A stretch of 64,000 nucleotides of DNA from Mesorhizobium sp. B2-4-15 (lineage in GTDB: Bacteria; Pseudomonadota; Alphaproteobacteria; Rhizobiales; Rhizobiaceae), in contig NZ_VFUZ01000007.1 in NCBI RefSeq assembly GCF_006658505.1, positions 124,001 through 188,000 on the forward strand, read 5' to 3'. The translations under genes and the position numbers were made by a program. Under the pieces are notes generated by a model, which saw only the letters and a program-made list of their open reading frames with translations, had not been told where the DNA came from and did no database searches. Shown here one piece after another: positions 44,328 to 53,458 of this stretch (within the stretch, counting starts at the first letter, position 1; every line of letters begins with the position of its first letter).

Positions 44328-46109
44328 TTACGCCCGCGCCGCATCGATAATGCGAAATTGCACCGAGCGGCTGCCGTTCCAGTAATTGCCTGACAGCGAG
44401 CCGGCGACATGCACGGCCTTGCCCCGGTTCTTGAACAGGAATTCGCCAAGCGCCGTGTCGACGGCGCGAAAGGCGATCGCCTGAATGCGTCCGCCACTCT
44501 CCGACTGCAGCTCCGCGCGGATGTGGTTGGTGCCGACTGGCCTGATATCGGCCAGCCGATGGCGCGGCATGGCAAAAACCGGCGCGACATGCCCGGCGCC
44601 GAAGGGCCCCGCTCTTTCCAGAGTATCGAGCAGACTGAGCGTCGCACCTTCCGCGGCAAGCGCGCCATCGATCGCCAGGCTTTCCTCGTCTTGCAGCCGA
44701 AACACGTCGGCAGCCGCCCGTTCTTCGAAAAACGCCCTGAGTTCGCCGAGCCTGACACGCTCAACGGTGATGCCGGCCGCCATGCCATGGCCGCCGCCCT
44801 TGACGATCAGCCCGGCGTCGGCGGCTTCGCGAACCAATCTCCCAAGATCGAAGCCCGAAACCGAACGGCCCGACCCGGTACCGGTGCCGTTGGCGTTGAA
44901 AGCGATGGCGAAGGCTGGCCGGCGCGCATGATCCTTCAGCCGCGAGGCAAGCAGGCCGACAATGCCGGGATGCCAGTTGTTGCTGGCGGTGACGACGATC
45001 GCCGGGCCGTTGCCACCCGCAAGCTCGGCATCGGCCTCGGCCCGCGCCGCGGCCAGCATCTCCTGCTCCATCAGCTGCCGCTCCTGGTTCAGCCGGTCGA
45101 GCGTTTCGGCAATGGTCCCCGCCTCGACCGGATCGTCTGTCGCAAGCAGCCGGCTGCCGAGAGCCGCGTCGCCGATGCGGCCGCCGGCATTGATGCGCGG
45201 ACCGATCAGATAGGCGAGATGGAAGGTGCTGATCGGTTCGCCGATCCGCGACACCCGCGCCAATGCGGCCAGCCCTTCATTCCTCTGTTGGCGCGCCATC
45301 TGCAGGCCCTTGACGACGAAAGCCCGGTTGACGCCGGTGAGCGGCACCACGTCGCAGACGGTGGCAAGCGCCACGAGATCGAGCAGCGAAAGCAGGTCCG
45401 GCTGCGTGGCATCGGTCAGGCCGCGCAGCACCCTCGCCGTCTGCACCAGGGCCAGGAAGACCACGCCCGCGGCACAGAGATGGCCCTGCCCCGAAAGGTC
45501 GTCGTCGCGGTTTGGATTGACGACCGCAATTGCGGCCGGCAAGGCGCCGCCGACCTGATGGTGGTCGAGCACCACGACATCGGCGCCAGCCGCATTGGCC
45601 GCGTCGACGGAAACGGCGCTGTTGGTGCCGCAATCGACAGTGACGATGAGGGTCGCGCCGCGTGAGACGAGCTCGCGCATGGCATCGGGATTGGGACCAT
45701 AGCCCTCGAAGATACGATCCGGGATATAGATCTCCGACGGCACGGAGAAATGCGTCAGGAACCGCTTCAGCAAGGCCGACGAGGCGGCACCGTCGACATC
45801 GTAATCGCCGAAGATCGCGACCTTTTCCCGCGCCATCACCGCTGCCGCGATGCGGATGGCGGCTCTGTCCATGTCCGTCAGCGAGGCCGGATCCGGCAAC
45901 AGGTCGCGGATCGTCGGATCGAGGAACCGCTCGGTCTGCTCGGCGGTGACGCCGCGTCCGGCCAGGACGCGCGCGACGATATCGGGCACGCCATGGCCCT
46001 GCGCGATGGCAAGCGCGATCATGTCCTGCCGTTCGGTCAGCCGGTGCTCCCAGGAGAGACCGGTAGCCGACTGCCTGACATCGAGGAAAAGACGCCTTTC
46101 GCCCATCAT
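44328..46109 (-). CDS. recJ: Single-stranded-DNA-specific exonuclease RecJ
   Basis: A 593-residue 5'-3' exonuclease for recombination and mismatch repair. The DHH domain shows VAIFGDYDVDGAASSALLKR, TLIVTVDCGTNS and DVVVLDHHQVGG; the DHHA1 domain has GLIVKGGGHGMAAGIT, and a C-terminal OB-like part follows. I prefer ATG 46109 (MMGERRLFLDV), because RecJ proteins start near this sequence; a TTG 13 codons upstream keeps the frame open. It is convergent with the patatin gene. Confidence 0.94.
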   Translation of the reverse strand: MMGERRLFLDVRQSATGLSWEHRLTERQDMIALAIAQGHGVPDIVARVLAGRGVTAEQTERFLDPTIRDLLPDPASLTDMDRAAIRIAAAVMAREKVAIFGDYDVDGAASSALLKRFLTHFSVPSEIYIPDRIFEGYGPNPDAMRELVSRGATLIVTVDCGTNSAVSVDAANAAGADVVVLDHHQVGGALPAAIAVVNPNRDDDLSGQGHLCAAGVVFLALVQTARVLRGLTDATQPDLLSLLDLVALATVCDVVPLTGVNRAFVVKGLQMARQQRNEGLAALARVSRIGEPISTFHLAYLIGPRINAGGRIGDAALGSRLLATDDPVEAGTIAETLDRLNQERQLMEQEMLAAARAEADAELAGGNGPAIVVTASNNWHPGIVGLLASRLKDHARRPAFAIAFNANGTGTGSGRSVSGFDLGRLVREAADAGLIVKGGGHGMAAGITVERVRLGELRAFFEERAAADVFRLQDEESLAIDGALAAEGATLSLLDTLERAGPFGAGHVAPVFAMPRHRLADIRPVGTNHIRAELQSESGGRIQAIAFRAVDTALGEFLFKNRGKAVHVAGSLSGNYWNGSRSVQFRIIDAARA

Positions 46110-46369
46110 GCGCTTTGCCAACTCACGGTTGGCCGCAGGATAGGCCAAAGGCCAAGCGGTTCAGGATGGTACGCCGTCGCGGGAGATCTCAAGAAGAACT
46201 ACGCTTTCCGCCTTTCAGCCGCGCACCGAAACCATTGGCCGACCGCACCACTCGCCGGCCCCTCAAATCAGGGCCGCGCGGCGGTTGAACGGTCTTATCG
46301 TTAACCCTTGCCGCCACCGTCGGCAGCAGCCGAATGGCTAACAACTGTGATGCGGCTTCGCAAGCGGGT

Positions 46370-47353
46370 CTAGAACTTATCCAGATCCTGGTGCCGGGCC
46401 TTGATCTCCCGCACGGTCCGCGATGACGAGCGCAGCACGATCGTATGAGTGGTGATGTAGGTGCGGCCGAACTTGACCCCCGCCAGCATGTTGCCATCGG
46501 TGACGCCGGTGGCCGCGAACAGCACGTCGCCGCGCGCCATGTCCTCCGCCCGGTAGACCCGCTTCGGATTGGAAATGCCCATCTTGGCGGCGCGTGAGAC
46601 CTTCTCCGGCGTATCGAGGATCAGCCGGCCCTGCATCTGGCCGCCGGTGCAGCGCAGTGCGGCGGCCGCCAGCACGCCTTCCGGCGCGCCGCCAGTGCCG
46701 AGATAGATATCGATGCCGGTCTCGTCGGGATCGGTGGTGTGGATGACGCCGGCAACGTCGCCATCGCCGATCAGCCGGATCGCGGCTCCCGTGGCACGCA
46801 CGGCGTCGATCAGCCTGGCGTGGCGTGGCCGGTCGAGAATACAGGCCGTGATGTCTGACACCGTGACGCCCTTGGCCCTGGCCAGGCTGGCGATGTTTTC
46901 GGCCGGCGAGGCATCGATGTCGATGACGCCTTCGGCATAGCCCGGCCCAATGGCGATCTTGTCCATATAGACGTCGGGAGCGAACAGCAGGCTGCCCTTC
47001 TCCGCGATCGCGATGACGGCGAGCGCATTCGGCAGGTTCTTGGCGCAGATCGTCGTGCCTTCCAGCGGATCGAGCGCGATATCGACCGCCGGGCCTTTAC
47101 CGGTGCCGACCTCCTCGCCGATGTAAAGCATCGGCGCTTCGTCCCGCTCACCCTCGCCGATCACCACAGTGCCTTTGATGGCAAGCCGGTTGAGTTCCTG
47201 GCGCATGGCATCGACCGCGACCTGGTCGGCGGCTTTCTCGTCGCCGCGGCCACGCAGCCTGGCGGCCGCGACCGCGGCCCGTTCGGTGACGCGCACCAGC
47301 TCCATGGTGAGTATCCGGTCAAGGCCGGCGACAATGTTCTGGGCCACATTCAT
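46370..47353 (-). CDS. glpX: Class II fructose-1,6-bisphosphatase GlpX
   Basis: A 327-residue metal-dependent phosphatase of gluconeogenesis. Metal and substrate residues are in GTVVIGEGERDEAPMLYIGE, VDIALDPLEGTTICAKN, and DIYLGTGGAPEGVLAAAALR. I chose ATG 47353 (MNVAQNIVAG), the family start; 35 codons of open frame upstream are ignored. In rhizobia GlpX is often the main fructose bisphosphatase outside the Calvin cycle. It is on the same strand as recJ, 260 bases upstream of it. Confidence 0.95.
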   Translation of the reverse strand: MNVAQNIVAGLDRILTMELVRVTERAAVAAARLRGRGDEKAADQVAVDAMRQELNRLAIKGTVVIGEGERDEAPMLYIGEEVGTGKGPAVDIALDPLEGTTICAKNLPNALAVIAIAEKGSLLFAPDVYMDKIAIGPGYAEGVIDIDASPAENIASLARAKGVTVSDITACILDRPRHARLIDAVRATGAAIRLIGDGDVAGVIHTTDPDETGIDIYLGTGGAPEGVLAAAALRCTGGQMQGRLILDTPEKVSRAAKMGISNPKRVYRAEDMARGDVLFAATGVTDGNMLAGVKFGRTYITTHTIVLRSSSRTVREIKARHQDLDKF

Positions 47354-47472
47354 TGGGAGAAATCCTCGTTCGAATACCACCTCCCGCCGGAGGCGGACCT
47401 GTTTTGTCAAACGAGCATGACAACGGCAAGACCTGCCGGACGTTTTATCGAAAGACAAGCAATATCAATCGA

Positions 47473-47520
47473 TTAAACCACATTTTTGAAACGAGGTTAA
47501 ACCACATCTTTGAAACGAGG
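47473..47520. repeat. Two tandem 24-base repeats
   Basis: TTAAACCACATTTTTGAAAC plus GAGG is followed directly by a second unit that differs by one base (CATC for CATT). The pair lies upstream of glpX, in the gap after a small membrane protein gene. It is AT-rich and could be an operator pair for glpX or a chance tandem duplication. Confidence 0.7.
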
Positions 47521-47568
47521 TGAGCCCGGCGCGGCAGAACCGAGCCCACATAAAACGCGAAACTGGCC

Positions 47569-47736
47569 CTAGAAAACCGCGAGATATCTGAGCAGCGAAA
47601 CGATGCCGATGATGATGACGATAATCTGGACGATCTGTCTCATCCTGGCATCGAGCGGCAGGCGCTGAACCAGATAGAGGACCAGAATGATGACCAGGAA
47701 CGTGATCAGTATGCCGATCAACACGGATGACGCCAT
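47569..47736 (-). CDS. Small membrane protein (55 residues, two helices)
   Basis: Reads MASSVLIGILITFLVIILVL and, after the polar QRLPLDARMRQ linker, a second hydrophobic stretch IVQIIVIIIGIVSLLRYL. An AAGGAGGGG ribosome site ends four bases before the ATG, so translation is likely strong. It resembles the small two-helix membrane proteins often found in alphaproteobacteria, with no known role. It stands 70 bases downstream of a DUF883-like gene on the same strand and may be co-transcribed with it as an envelope stress unit. Confidence 0.75.
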   Translation of the reverse strand: MASSVLIGILITFLVIILVLYLVQRLPLDARMRQIVQIIVIIIGIVSLLRYLAVF

Positions 47737-47804
47737 GGTGCCCCTCCTTGAAAATCAATTCCTGAAATCGGGAAACCGAGCCGGCGACGTCGGCTCAGTG
47801 TTGC

Positions 47805-48161
47805 TCAATACCAGCGGCGCGACGTATCGTTCATCGACTGGCCGACAGCAAGCCCGGCCAGAAAGCCGAGCAGCCCGATCATGCCGACAACAGCGGTCGT
47901 CGTGCCCGGGTTTTCGCGTGCGACGTCTGACACCGCCTGGGCCTGGCTGCGCAGCTGCTGCGCTGTTCGCGACGCACGGGCCGCGGCCGTCTCGTAGAAG
48001 TCCGAAGCCTGCTCGCTGGCGTCATCCAGCATTTCCGCGCCGCGCGCCGAAATGCTCTTGTTGATCTTGGTGATCTCCCTGCGCAGTTCGGCGATCTGCT
48101 TTTCCAGCGTCTTCTGGATGTCGTCGATATTCGGGCTGTCGGACTTGTTGGTGTCGGCCAT
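47805..48161 (-). CDS. DUF883/ElaB-YqjD-like membrane-anchored protein
   Basis: A 118-residue protein with a long helical, coiled-coil-like part (QKTLEKQIAELRREITKINK, SEQASDFYETAAARASRTAQ) followed by a C-terminal membrane helix with glycines, VVGMIGLLGFLAGLAVGQS. This architecture matches ElaB/YqjD proteins, tail-anchored inner-membrane proteins that in Escherichia coli bind ribosomes in stationary phase. I chose ATG 48161 (MADTNKSD). It may pair with the small membrane protein downstream. Confidence 0.8.
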   Translation of the reverse strand: MADTNKSDSPNIDDIQKTLEKQIAELRREITKINKSISARGAEMLDDASEQASDFYETAAARASRTAQQLRSQAQAVSDVARENPGTTTAVVGMIGLLGFLAGLAVGQSMNDTSRRWY

Positions 48162-48277
48162 CAAACGGCTCCCTTGGTTGTTGACCAAGAGAACGGCGCC
48201 GGCGCGGTTTCGTTCCGGCCGATCACGGCTATCTGCGAAGTAACGCCGGCGTGGCCCCGCCCGACGGCGCTCGGGCG

Positions 48278-49591
48278 CTACCCTGCCCGCTCGATGCGGA
48301 TGACCTGCGGCTTGTCGGTCAGGTGGCCATCCTTGGTGATACCGTCGACGGCCTTGCGCACGGCGGCCTCGGTGGTCTCGTGGGTCACGAGGATGACCGT
48401 CTTCTGCGCCGCGGCCTCGCCGCTGACCGCATGCTGGACGATCGATTCCAGTGAAATGTCGTTGTCGGCCATGCGCTTGGCGATGGCGGCAAACACACCG
48501 ATGCGGTCATGGACGGTCAGCCGGATGAAGTAGCCGCCCTCATGGCTGCGCATCTGCGCTTTCTTGTAGGGTTTCAGCTCCTTCGCTGGCCGGCCGAAGA
48601 CAGGGCCGTGCTGGAAGCCTGGGCGGCTCTTGGCGATGTCGGCGACGTCGCCAATGACGGCCGAGGCGGTGGCATTGCCACCAGCGCCGGGGCCTGAAAG
48701 CAACAGTTCGCCAAGGATGTCGGTTTCGATCGCCACCGCATTGGTGACGCCATGCACCTGCGCGATGACAGAGGCCGTCGGCACCATGGTCGGGTGGACG
48801 CGCTGCTCGATGCCGCTTTCGGTGCGCTGCGCGACGCCGAGCAGCTTGATCCGGTAGCCGAGATCGCCCGCCGCCCGGATATCGGCCTGGGTGATGTTGG
48901 AAATGCCTTCCATGTAGATGTCGTTGGCGGCGATCTTCGTGCCGAAGGCAAGGCTGGTCAGGATCGACAGCTTGTGCGCGGTGTCGTGGCCCTCGATGTC
49001 GAAGGTCGGATCGGCTTCGGCGTAGCCGAGCCGCTGTGCGTCCTTCAGGCAGGCGTCGAACGAGATACCTTCGGCCTCCATGCGCGTCAGGATATAGTTG
49101 CAGGTGCCGTTGAGGATGCCGAACACGCGGGTGACCGAATTGCCGGCCATCGCCTCGCGCATCGTCTTGATGACAGGAATGCCGCCTGCCACCGCTGCTT
49201 CATAGTTGAGCAGCACACCTTTCTTCTCGGCGATTTCGGCAAGTGCCACGCCATGTTTGGCGAGCAGCGCCTTGTTGGCGGTGACGACGTGGCGGCCGGC
49301 TTCGAGCGCTGCCTTCACCGACGAGCGCGCCGGCCCCTCATCGCCACCGATCAGCTCGACGAACACATCGATGTCGGCGGTCTGCGCCATCTTGACCGGG
49401 TCGTCGAACCATGTCGCCGAACCGAGATCGACGCCACGGTCGCGCTTCTGGTCGCGCGCCGACACCGCGGTGACGGTGATGTCGCGCCCGCATTGTCGGG
49501 TCAGTTCCGCTGCCTTGTCGCGCAGCACGCGCGCCACCGACGCACCGACCGTGCCAAGTCCGGCAATTCCAACACGCAGTGCTTCAGCCAT
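48278..49591 (-). CDS. hom: Homoserine dehydrogenase
   Basis: A 437-residue NAD(P)-dependent enzyme that reduces aspartate semialdehyde to homoserine, on the way to threonine and methionine. It has the nucleotide loop VGIAGLGTVGASVARVL, the catalytic segment ANKALLAKHGVALAEIAEKK, GILNGTCNYILTRME and FDACLKDAQRLGYAEADPTF. A C-terminal ACT domain (FIRLTVHDRIGVFAAIAKRM) suggests feedback control by threonine. It follows the aminotransferase gene on the minus strand by 42 bases and is probably in one operon with it. Confidence 0.96.
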   Translation of the reverse strand: MAEALRVGIAGLGTVGASVARVLRDKAAELTRQCGRDITVTAVSARDQKRDRGVDLGSATWFDDPVKMAQTADIDVFVELIGGDEGPARSSVKAALEAGRHVVTANKALLAKHGVALAEIAEKKGVLLNYEAAVAGGIPVIKTMREAMAGNSVTRVFGILNGTCNYILTRMEAEGISFDACLKDAQRLGYAEADPTFDIEGHDTAHKLSILTSLAFGTKIAANDIYMEGISNITQADIRAAGDLGYRIKLLGVAQRTESGIEQRVHPTMVPTASVIAQVHGVTNAVAIETDILGELLLSGPGAGGNATASAVIGDVADIAKSRPGFQHGPVFGRPAKELKPYKKAQMRSHEGGYFIRLTVHDRIGVFAAIAKRMADNDISLESIVQHAVSGEAAAQKTVILVTHETTEAAVRKAVDGITKDGHLTDKPQVIRIERAG

Positions 49592-49633
49592 AGCCGGCGA
49601 TGTCCCTCAAGTCAGATCGAAATTATTTACGGC

Positions 49634-50851
49634 TTACCGGTGGGCGGACAGCGGCACCACATTGTTGGGCTGCTTGGCGCTGGTCGACAGGAAGCGCTTG
49701 ATGTTGCGCGCCGCCTGGCGGATCCGGTGCTCGTTCTCGACCAGCGCCACGCGCACGAAATCGTCGCCATGTTCGCCGAAGCCGACACCGGGCGCCACGG
49801 CCACATCAGCGTGTTCGATGAGCAGCTTGGAGAATTCGAGCGAGCCGAGATGACGGAAAGGTTCGGGGATCGGCGCCCAGGCGAACATCGAGGCGGCCGG
49901 GGCCGGAATGGTCCAGCCGGCGCGACCGAAGGCATCGACCATCACGTCGCGGCGCTTGTGGTAGATGTCACGCACCTCGGCGATATCGGCGCCGTCGCCG
50001 TTGAGCGCATGTGCCGCCGCCACCTGGATCGGCGTGAAGGCGCCGTAGTCGAGATAGGATTTCACCCGGGTCAGCGCCGAGATCAGCCGCTCGTTGCCGA
50101 CGGCAAAGCCCATGCGCCAGCCAGGCATGGAGAAGGTCTTCGACATCGAGGTGAACTCGACGCAGATATCGATGGCGCCTGGCACCTGCAGCACCGAAGG
50201 CGGCGGATTGCCGTCGAAATAGATCTCCGAATAGGCGAGGTCGGACAGGATGATGATGTCGTTCTTCTTCGCGAATGCCACCACGTCCTTGTAGAAATCG
50301 AGCGAAGCGACCAGCGCCGTCGGGTTCGACGGATAGTTGAGGATCAGCGCTAGCGGCTTCGGGATCGAATGGCGGATGCCCCGCTCGACCGCCGGAATGA
50401 AGCCGTCATCGGGCTCGACCTGCAGCGAACGGATGACGCCGCCCGACATGATGAAGCCGAAGGCATGGATCGGATAGGTCGGATTGGGGCACAGAATGAC
50501 GTCGCCGGGCGCGGTGATCGCCTGCGCCATGTTGGCGAAGCCTTCCTTCGAGCCAAGCGTGGCCACCACCTGCGTGTCGGGGTCGAGCTTCACGCCGAAG
50601 CGGCGCTGATAGTAGGCCGCCTGGGCCCGGCGCAGGCCCGGAATGCCGCGCGAGGAAGAATAACGATGCGTGCGCGGATCGCGCACCACTTCGCACAATT
50701 TGTCGACGATCGCCTTGGGTGTCGGCAGGTCCGGATTGCCCATGCCGAGGTCGATGATGTCGGCACCGCGCGAGCGGGCGCTGGCCTTGAGCCGGTTGAC
50801 CTGCTCGAAAACATAGGGCGGAAGGCGGCGGACCTTGTGAAATTCTTCCAT
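49634..50851 (-). CDS. PLP-dependent aminotransferase (AlaC / LL-DAP aminotransferase-like)
   Basis: A 405-residue class I/II aminotransferase. The N-terminus is EEFHKVRRLPPYVFEQVNRL, then IIDLGMGNPDLPTPKAIVDK, and the PLP lysine is in FTSMSKTFSMPGWRMGFAVG. Relatives are annotated either as alanine-forming AlaC or as LL-diaminopimelate aminotransferase; I cannot choose by eye. I prefer ATG 50851 (MEEFHK) because GGAAC lies close upstream; an ATG five codons earlier is possible. It sits directly upstream of hom, which fits an aspartate-family or alanine role. Confidence 0.9.
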   Translation of the reverse strand: MEEFHKVRRLPPYVFEQVNRLKASARSRGADIIDLGMGNPDLPTPKAIVDKLCEVVRDPRTHRYSSSRGIPGLRRAQAAYYQRRFGVKLDPDTQVVATLGSKEGFANMAQAITAPGDVILCPNPTYPIHAFGFIMSGGVIRSLQVEPDDGFIPAVERGIRHSIPKPLALILNYPSNPTALVASLDFYKDVVAFAKKNDIIILSDLAYSEIYFDGNPPPSVLQVPGAIDICVEFTSMSKTFSMPGWRMGFAVGNERLISALTRVKSYLDYGAFTPIQVAAAHALNGDGADIAEVRDIYHKRRDVMVDAFGRAGWTIPAPAASMFAWAPIPEPFRHLGSLEFSKLLIEHADVAVAPGVGFGEHGDDFVRVALVENEHRIRQAARNIKRFLSTSAKQPNNVVPLSAHR

Positions 50852-50911
50852 GACGGTTCCAGACATCGAAAGAGCCCAGACATTCAGGGGCGTTGGGCGC
50901 GCGCTATATAC

Positions 50912-51304
50912 TCATTTGCAGGTAGGGTCGAGGGCGGGGTCGCATTTGCCTTCGATCTGCTTCAGCGTCTGGGGGCCATGCTGCTTGGCCAGATTCGTCA
51001 GCGCCGCCTGATTGGTGACCTTTGGGGCGCCCCCTTTTGGCGCTTGTGCGTTCTCGTCGGCCTTCAGTTCAGCGAGTTTCGCATTCCTCTCGGCTTCGGT
51101 GAACTGTTTGTTCGCCACCTTCGGCGGGATGTTCAGATTCGGAAAGGTGCCGGTATCCTTCGGGCCCGCATCCTCGGCCATCGGCACCGGACCGCTGGTA
51201 TTCGTGCTCGAACACCCGGCAACCCCAATGAGGAAGATTGCCGCACCGATGCGGCAAAAGTGACCGGCGCCGAAAAAAACAGTCTCGCCAATGTTAATCG
51301 TCAT
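50912..51304 (-). CDS. Putative lipoprotein
   Basis: A 130-residue exported protein. The N-terminus is hydrophobic and ends in a lipobox-like VAGCSS near residue 30 (IGAAIFLIGVAGC). The mature part is polar, lysine- and alanine-rich, with FPNLNIPPKVANKQFTEAER, AKLAELKADENAQ and a C-terminus holding two cysteines (KCDPALDPTCK). I recognise no characterised function. AAGGAAACAAT before ATG 51304 sets the start. It is divergent from phaC by about 100 bases. Confidence 0.78.
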   Translation of the reverse strand: MTINIGETVFFGAGHFCRIGAAIFLIGVAGCSSTNTSGPVPMAEDAGPKDTGTFPNLNIPPKVANKQFTEAERNAKLAELKADENAQAPKGGAPKVTNQAALTNLAKQHGPQTLKQIEGKCDPALDPTCK

Positions 51305-51402
51305 ATTGTTTCCTTGGCAGCCGATGTAGAGCGACGTTGGACCCGGTCGGAGGTCCCATGGTAATATGTCAAGAAAACGCTTCGGGAGGAACCCCGCGCA
51401 CC

Positions 51403-53238
51403 ATGTCCAAGACACCCGATTCGGGCAAAGCGGAAGATGGCGGACCTTCGACCGTCGAGCAATATCTGGTGAAAGATCCGGAGCGCTTCGCGTTGAATAT
51501 GGCGCGCATGGTCGAGCAGGCCGGCAAGGCGGCATCCGCCTGGGCCGAGCCGCGCGAACGCGGCGAGGTGCGTGACCACGTCGCCGAACCGGTCGTCGAC
51601 ATGGTCAAGACGTTCTCCAAGCTCAGCGAATACTGGCTTGCCGACCCGCAGCGCGCGCTCGAAGCGCAGACGCGGCTGTTCGCCGGCTATATGACTGTGT
51701 GGGCGAACGCCATCCAGCGCGTCAGCCCCAACGCCGAAGGTCCCGACGATGCCGTCAAGCCCGAGCTTGGCGACAAGCGCTTCCAGGATCCGGAATGGGG
51801 CCGCAATGCCTTCTTCGATTTCCTCAAGCAGGCCTATCTCGTCACCTCGCGCTGGGCGTCCGAACTGGTCGAGCACGCCGAAGGTCTGGACGAGCACACC
51901 CGCCACAAGGCGAGCTTCTACGTCAAGCAGGTGTCCAACGCCATCTCGCCGTCGAATTTCATTCTGACCAACCCGGAGCTGTTTCGCGAAACCGTGGCCT
52001 CCAACGGCGAGAACCTGGTGCGCGGCATGAAGATGCTGGCCGAGGACATCGCCGCCGGCAAGGGCGACCTGAAGCTGCGCCAGGCCGATTATTCTCCCTT
52101 CGAGATCGGCAAGAACATCGCCACCACGCCCGGCAAGGTCGTCGGCCGCAGCGATGTCGCGGAGATCATCCAGTATGAGCCGGTGACCGAGACGGTGCTG
52201 AAACGCCCGCTGCTGATCTGCCCGCCGTGGATCAACAAGTTCTACATACTCGACCTCAACCCGCAGAAATCCTTCATCCGCTGGGCGATCGAGCAGGGCC
52301 ACACCGTCTTCGTCATCTCCTGGATCAATCCGGACGAGCGTCACGGTGCCAAGAACTGGGAAGCCTACATCAGGGAAGGATTGCAATACGGCCTCGACAC
52401 GATCGAGAAAGCCATAGGCGAACGGGATGTCAACGCGATCGGCTACTGCGTCGGCGGCACGCTGCTGGCGGCGGCATTGGCGCTGATGGCCAAGGAAGGC
52501 GACGACCGCATCAAGTCGGCGACCTTTTTCACCACCCAGGTCGACTTCACCTATGCCGGCGACCTGAAAGTGTTCGTCGACGAGGAACAGGTCGCGGCGG
52601 TGGAAAAGTCGATGAATGAAAAGGGCTATCTCGACGGCACCAAGATGGCGACCGCCTTCAACATGCTGCGCTCCGGCGACCTGATCTGGCCCTATGTCGT
52701 CAACAACTATATGCGCGGCAAGGAACCCCTGCCCTTCGACCTGCTCTACTGGAATGCCGATTCGACCCGCATGGCGGCGGCCAATCACTCCTTCTACCTG
52801 CGCAACTGCTATCTCGAGAACAACCTCTCGCGCGGCACGATGGAACTGGCGGGGCACACGGTCTCGCTCGGCGATGTCACCATCCCGATCTACAACCTCG
52901 CCTCCAGGGAGGATCATATCGCGCCGGCGCTGTCCGTCTTCCTCGGCTCTAAATATTTCGGCGGCAAGGTCGAGTATGTGATGGCGGGCTCTGGCCATAT
53001 CGCAGGCGTCGTCAATCCGCCCGCCTCCAACAAATACCAGTACTGGACCGGCGGCGCGCCGATCGGTGACTTCGACCAATGGATAGCCAGGGCAACCGAC
53101 CATCCCGGATCCTGGTGGCCGCATTGGCAAAGCTGGATAGAGGCCAAGGACAACACCCGCGTGCCGGCCCGCAAACCTGGCAAGCATATGAAAACCTTGG
53201 GCGATGCGCCTGGCACCTATGTCAAGGTGCGTGTGTAA
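51403..53238 (+). CDS. phaC: Class I poly(3-hydroxyalkanoate) synthase PhaC
   Basis: A 611-residue PHB polymerase acting on 3-hydroxybutyryl-CoA at granules. The lipase-like box with the catalytic cysteine is NAIGYCVGGTLLAAALALM near residue 350. Also visible are PLLICPPWINKFYILDLNPQ, FVISWINPDERHGAKNWEAY and the histidine segment MAGSGHIAGVVNPPA near the C-terminus. GGGAGGAAC before ATG 51403 sets the start, so 22 upstream codons are dropped. No phaA, phaB or phasin gene is adjacent; in rhizobia these are often elsewhere. Confidence 0.96.
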   Translation: MSKTPDSGKAEDGGPSTVEQYLVKDPERFALNMARMVEQAGKAASAWAEPRERGEVRDHVAEPVVDMVKTFSKLSEYWLADPQRALEAQTRLFAGYMTVWANAIQRVSPNAEGPDDAVKPELGDKRFQDPEWGRNAFFDFLKQAYLVTSRWASELVEHAEGLDEHTRHKASFYVKQVSNAISPSNFILTNPELFRETVASNGENLVRGMKMLAEDIAAGKGDLKLRQADYSPFEIGKNIATTPGKVVGRSDVAEIIQYEPVTETVLKRPLLICPPWINKFYILDLNPQKSFIRWAIEQGHTVFVISWINPDERHGAKNWEAYIREGLQYGLDTIEKAIGERDVNAIGYCVGGTLLAAALALMAKEGDDRIKSATFFTTQVDFTYAGDLKVFVDEEQVAAVEKSMNEKGYLDGTKMATAFNMLRSGDLIWPYVVNNYMRGKEPLPFDLLYWNADSTRMAAANHSFYLRNCYLENNLSRGTMELAGHTVSLGDVTIPIYNLASREDHIAPALSVFLGSKYFGGKVEYVMAGSGHIAGVVNPPASNKYQYWTGGAPIGDFDQWIARATDHPGSWWPHWQSWIEAKDNTRVPARKPGKHMKTLGDAPGTYVKVRV

Positions 53239-53458
53239 CCGACTGTAATGTCTGGTGAGTTGACGGGCCCGTAAAAGCGGGCGAAATGGTGTCGTCAACC
53301 ATCAAGCAGCCGTAATTCGGCAATCACTGCAAAAAAATTTTCAAGCTTGCGGATTTGACACAGGTCTCGTTTCCGGATCGGAGACAAAGGTCACCTTGGA
53401 CGGCGACATCTCACGCCGCCAAGGAAGTACCGACCGGACATCGAGGGGGAATTTGGCT

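Noticed and set aside
51301..53298. 665-codon open frame antisense to phaC
   Set aside because: phaC carries the catalytic cysteine box and a strong ribosome site; the antisense frame is a shadow.
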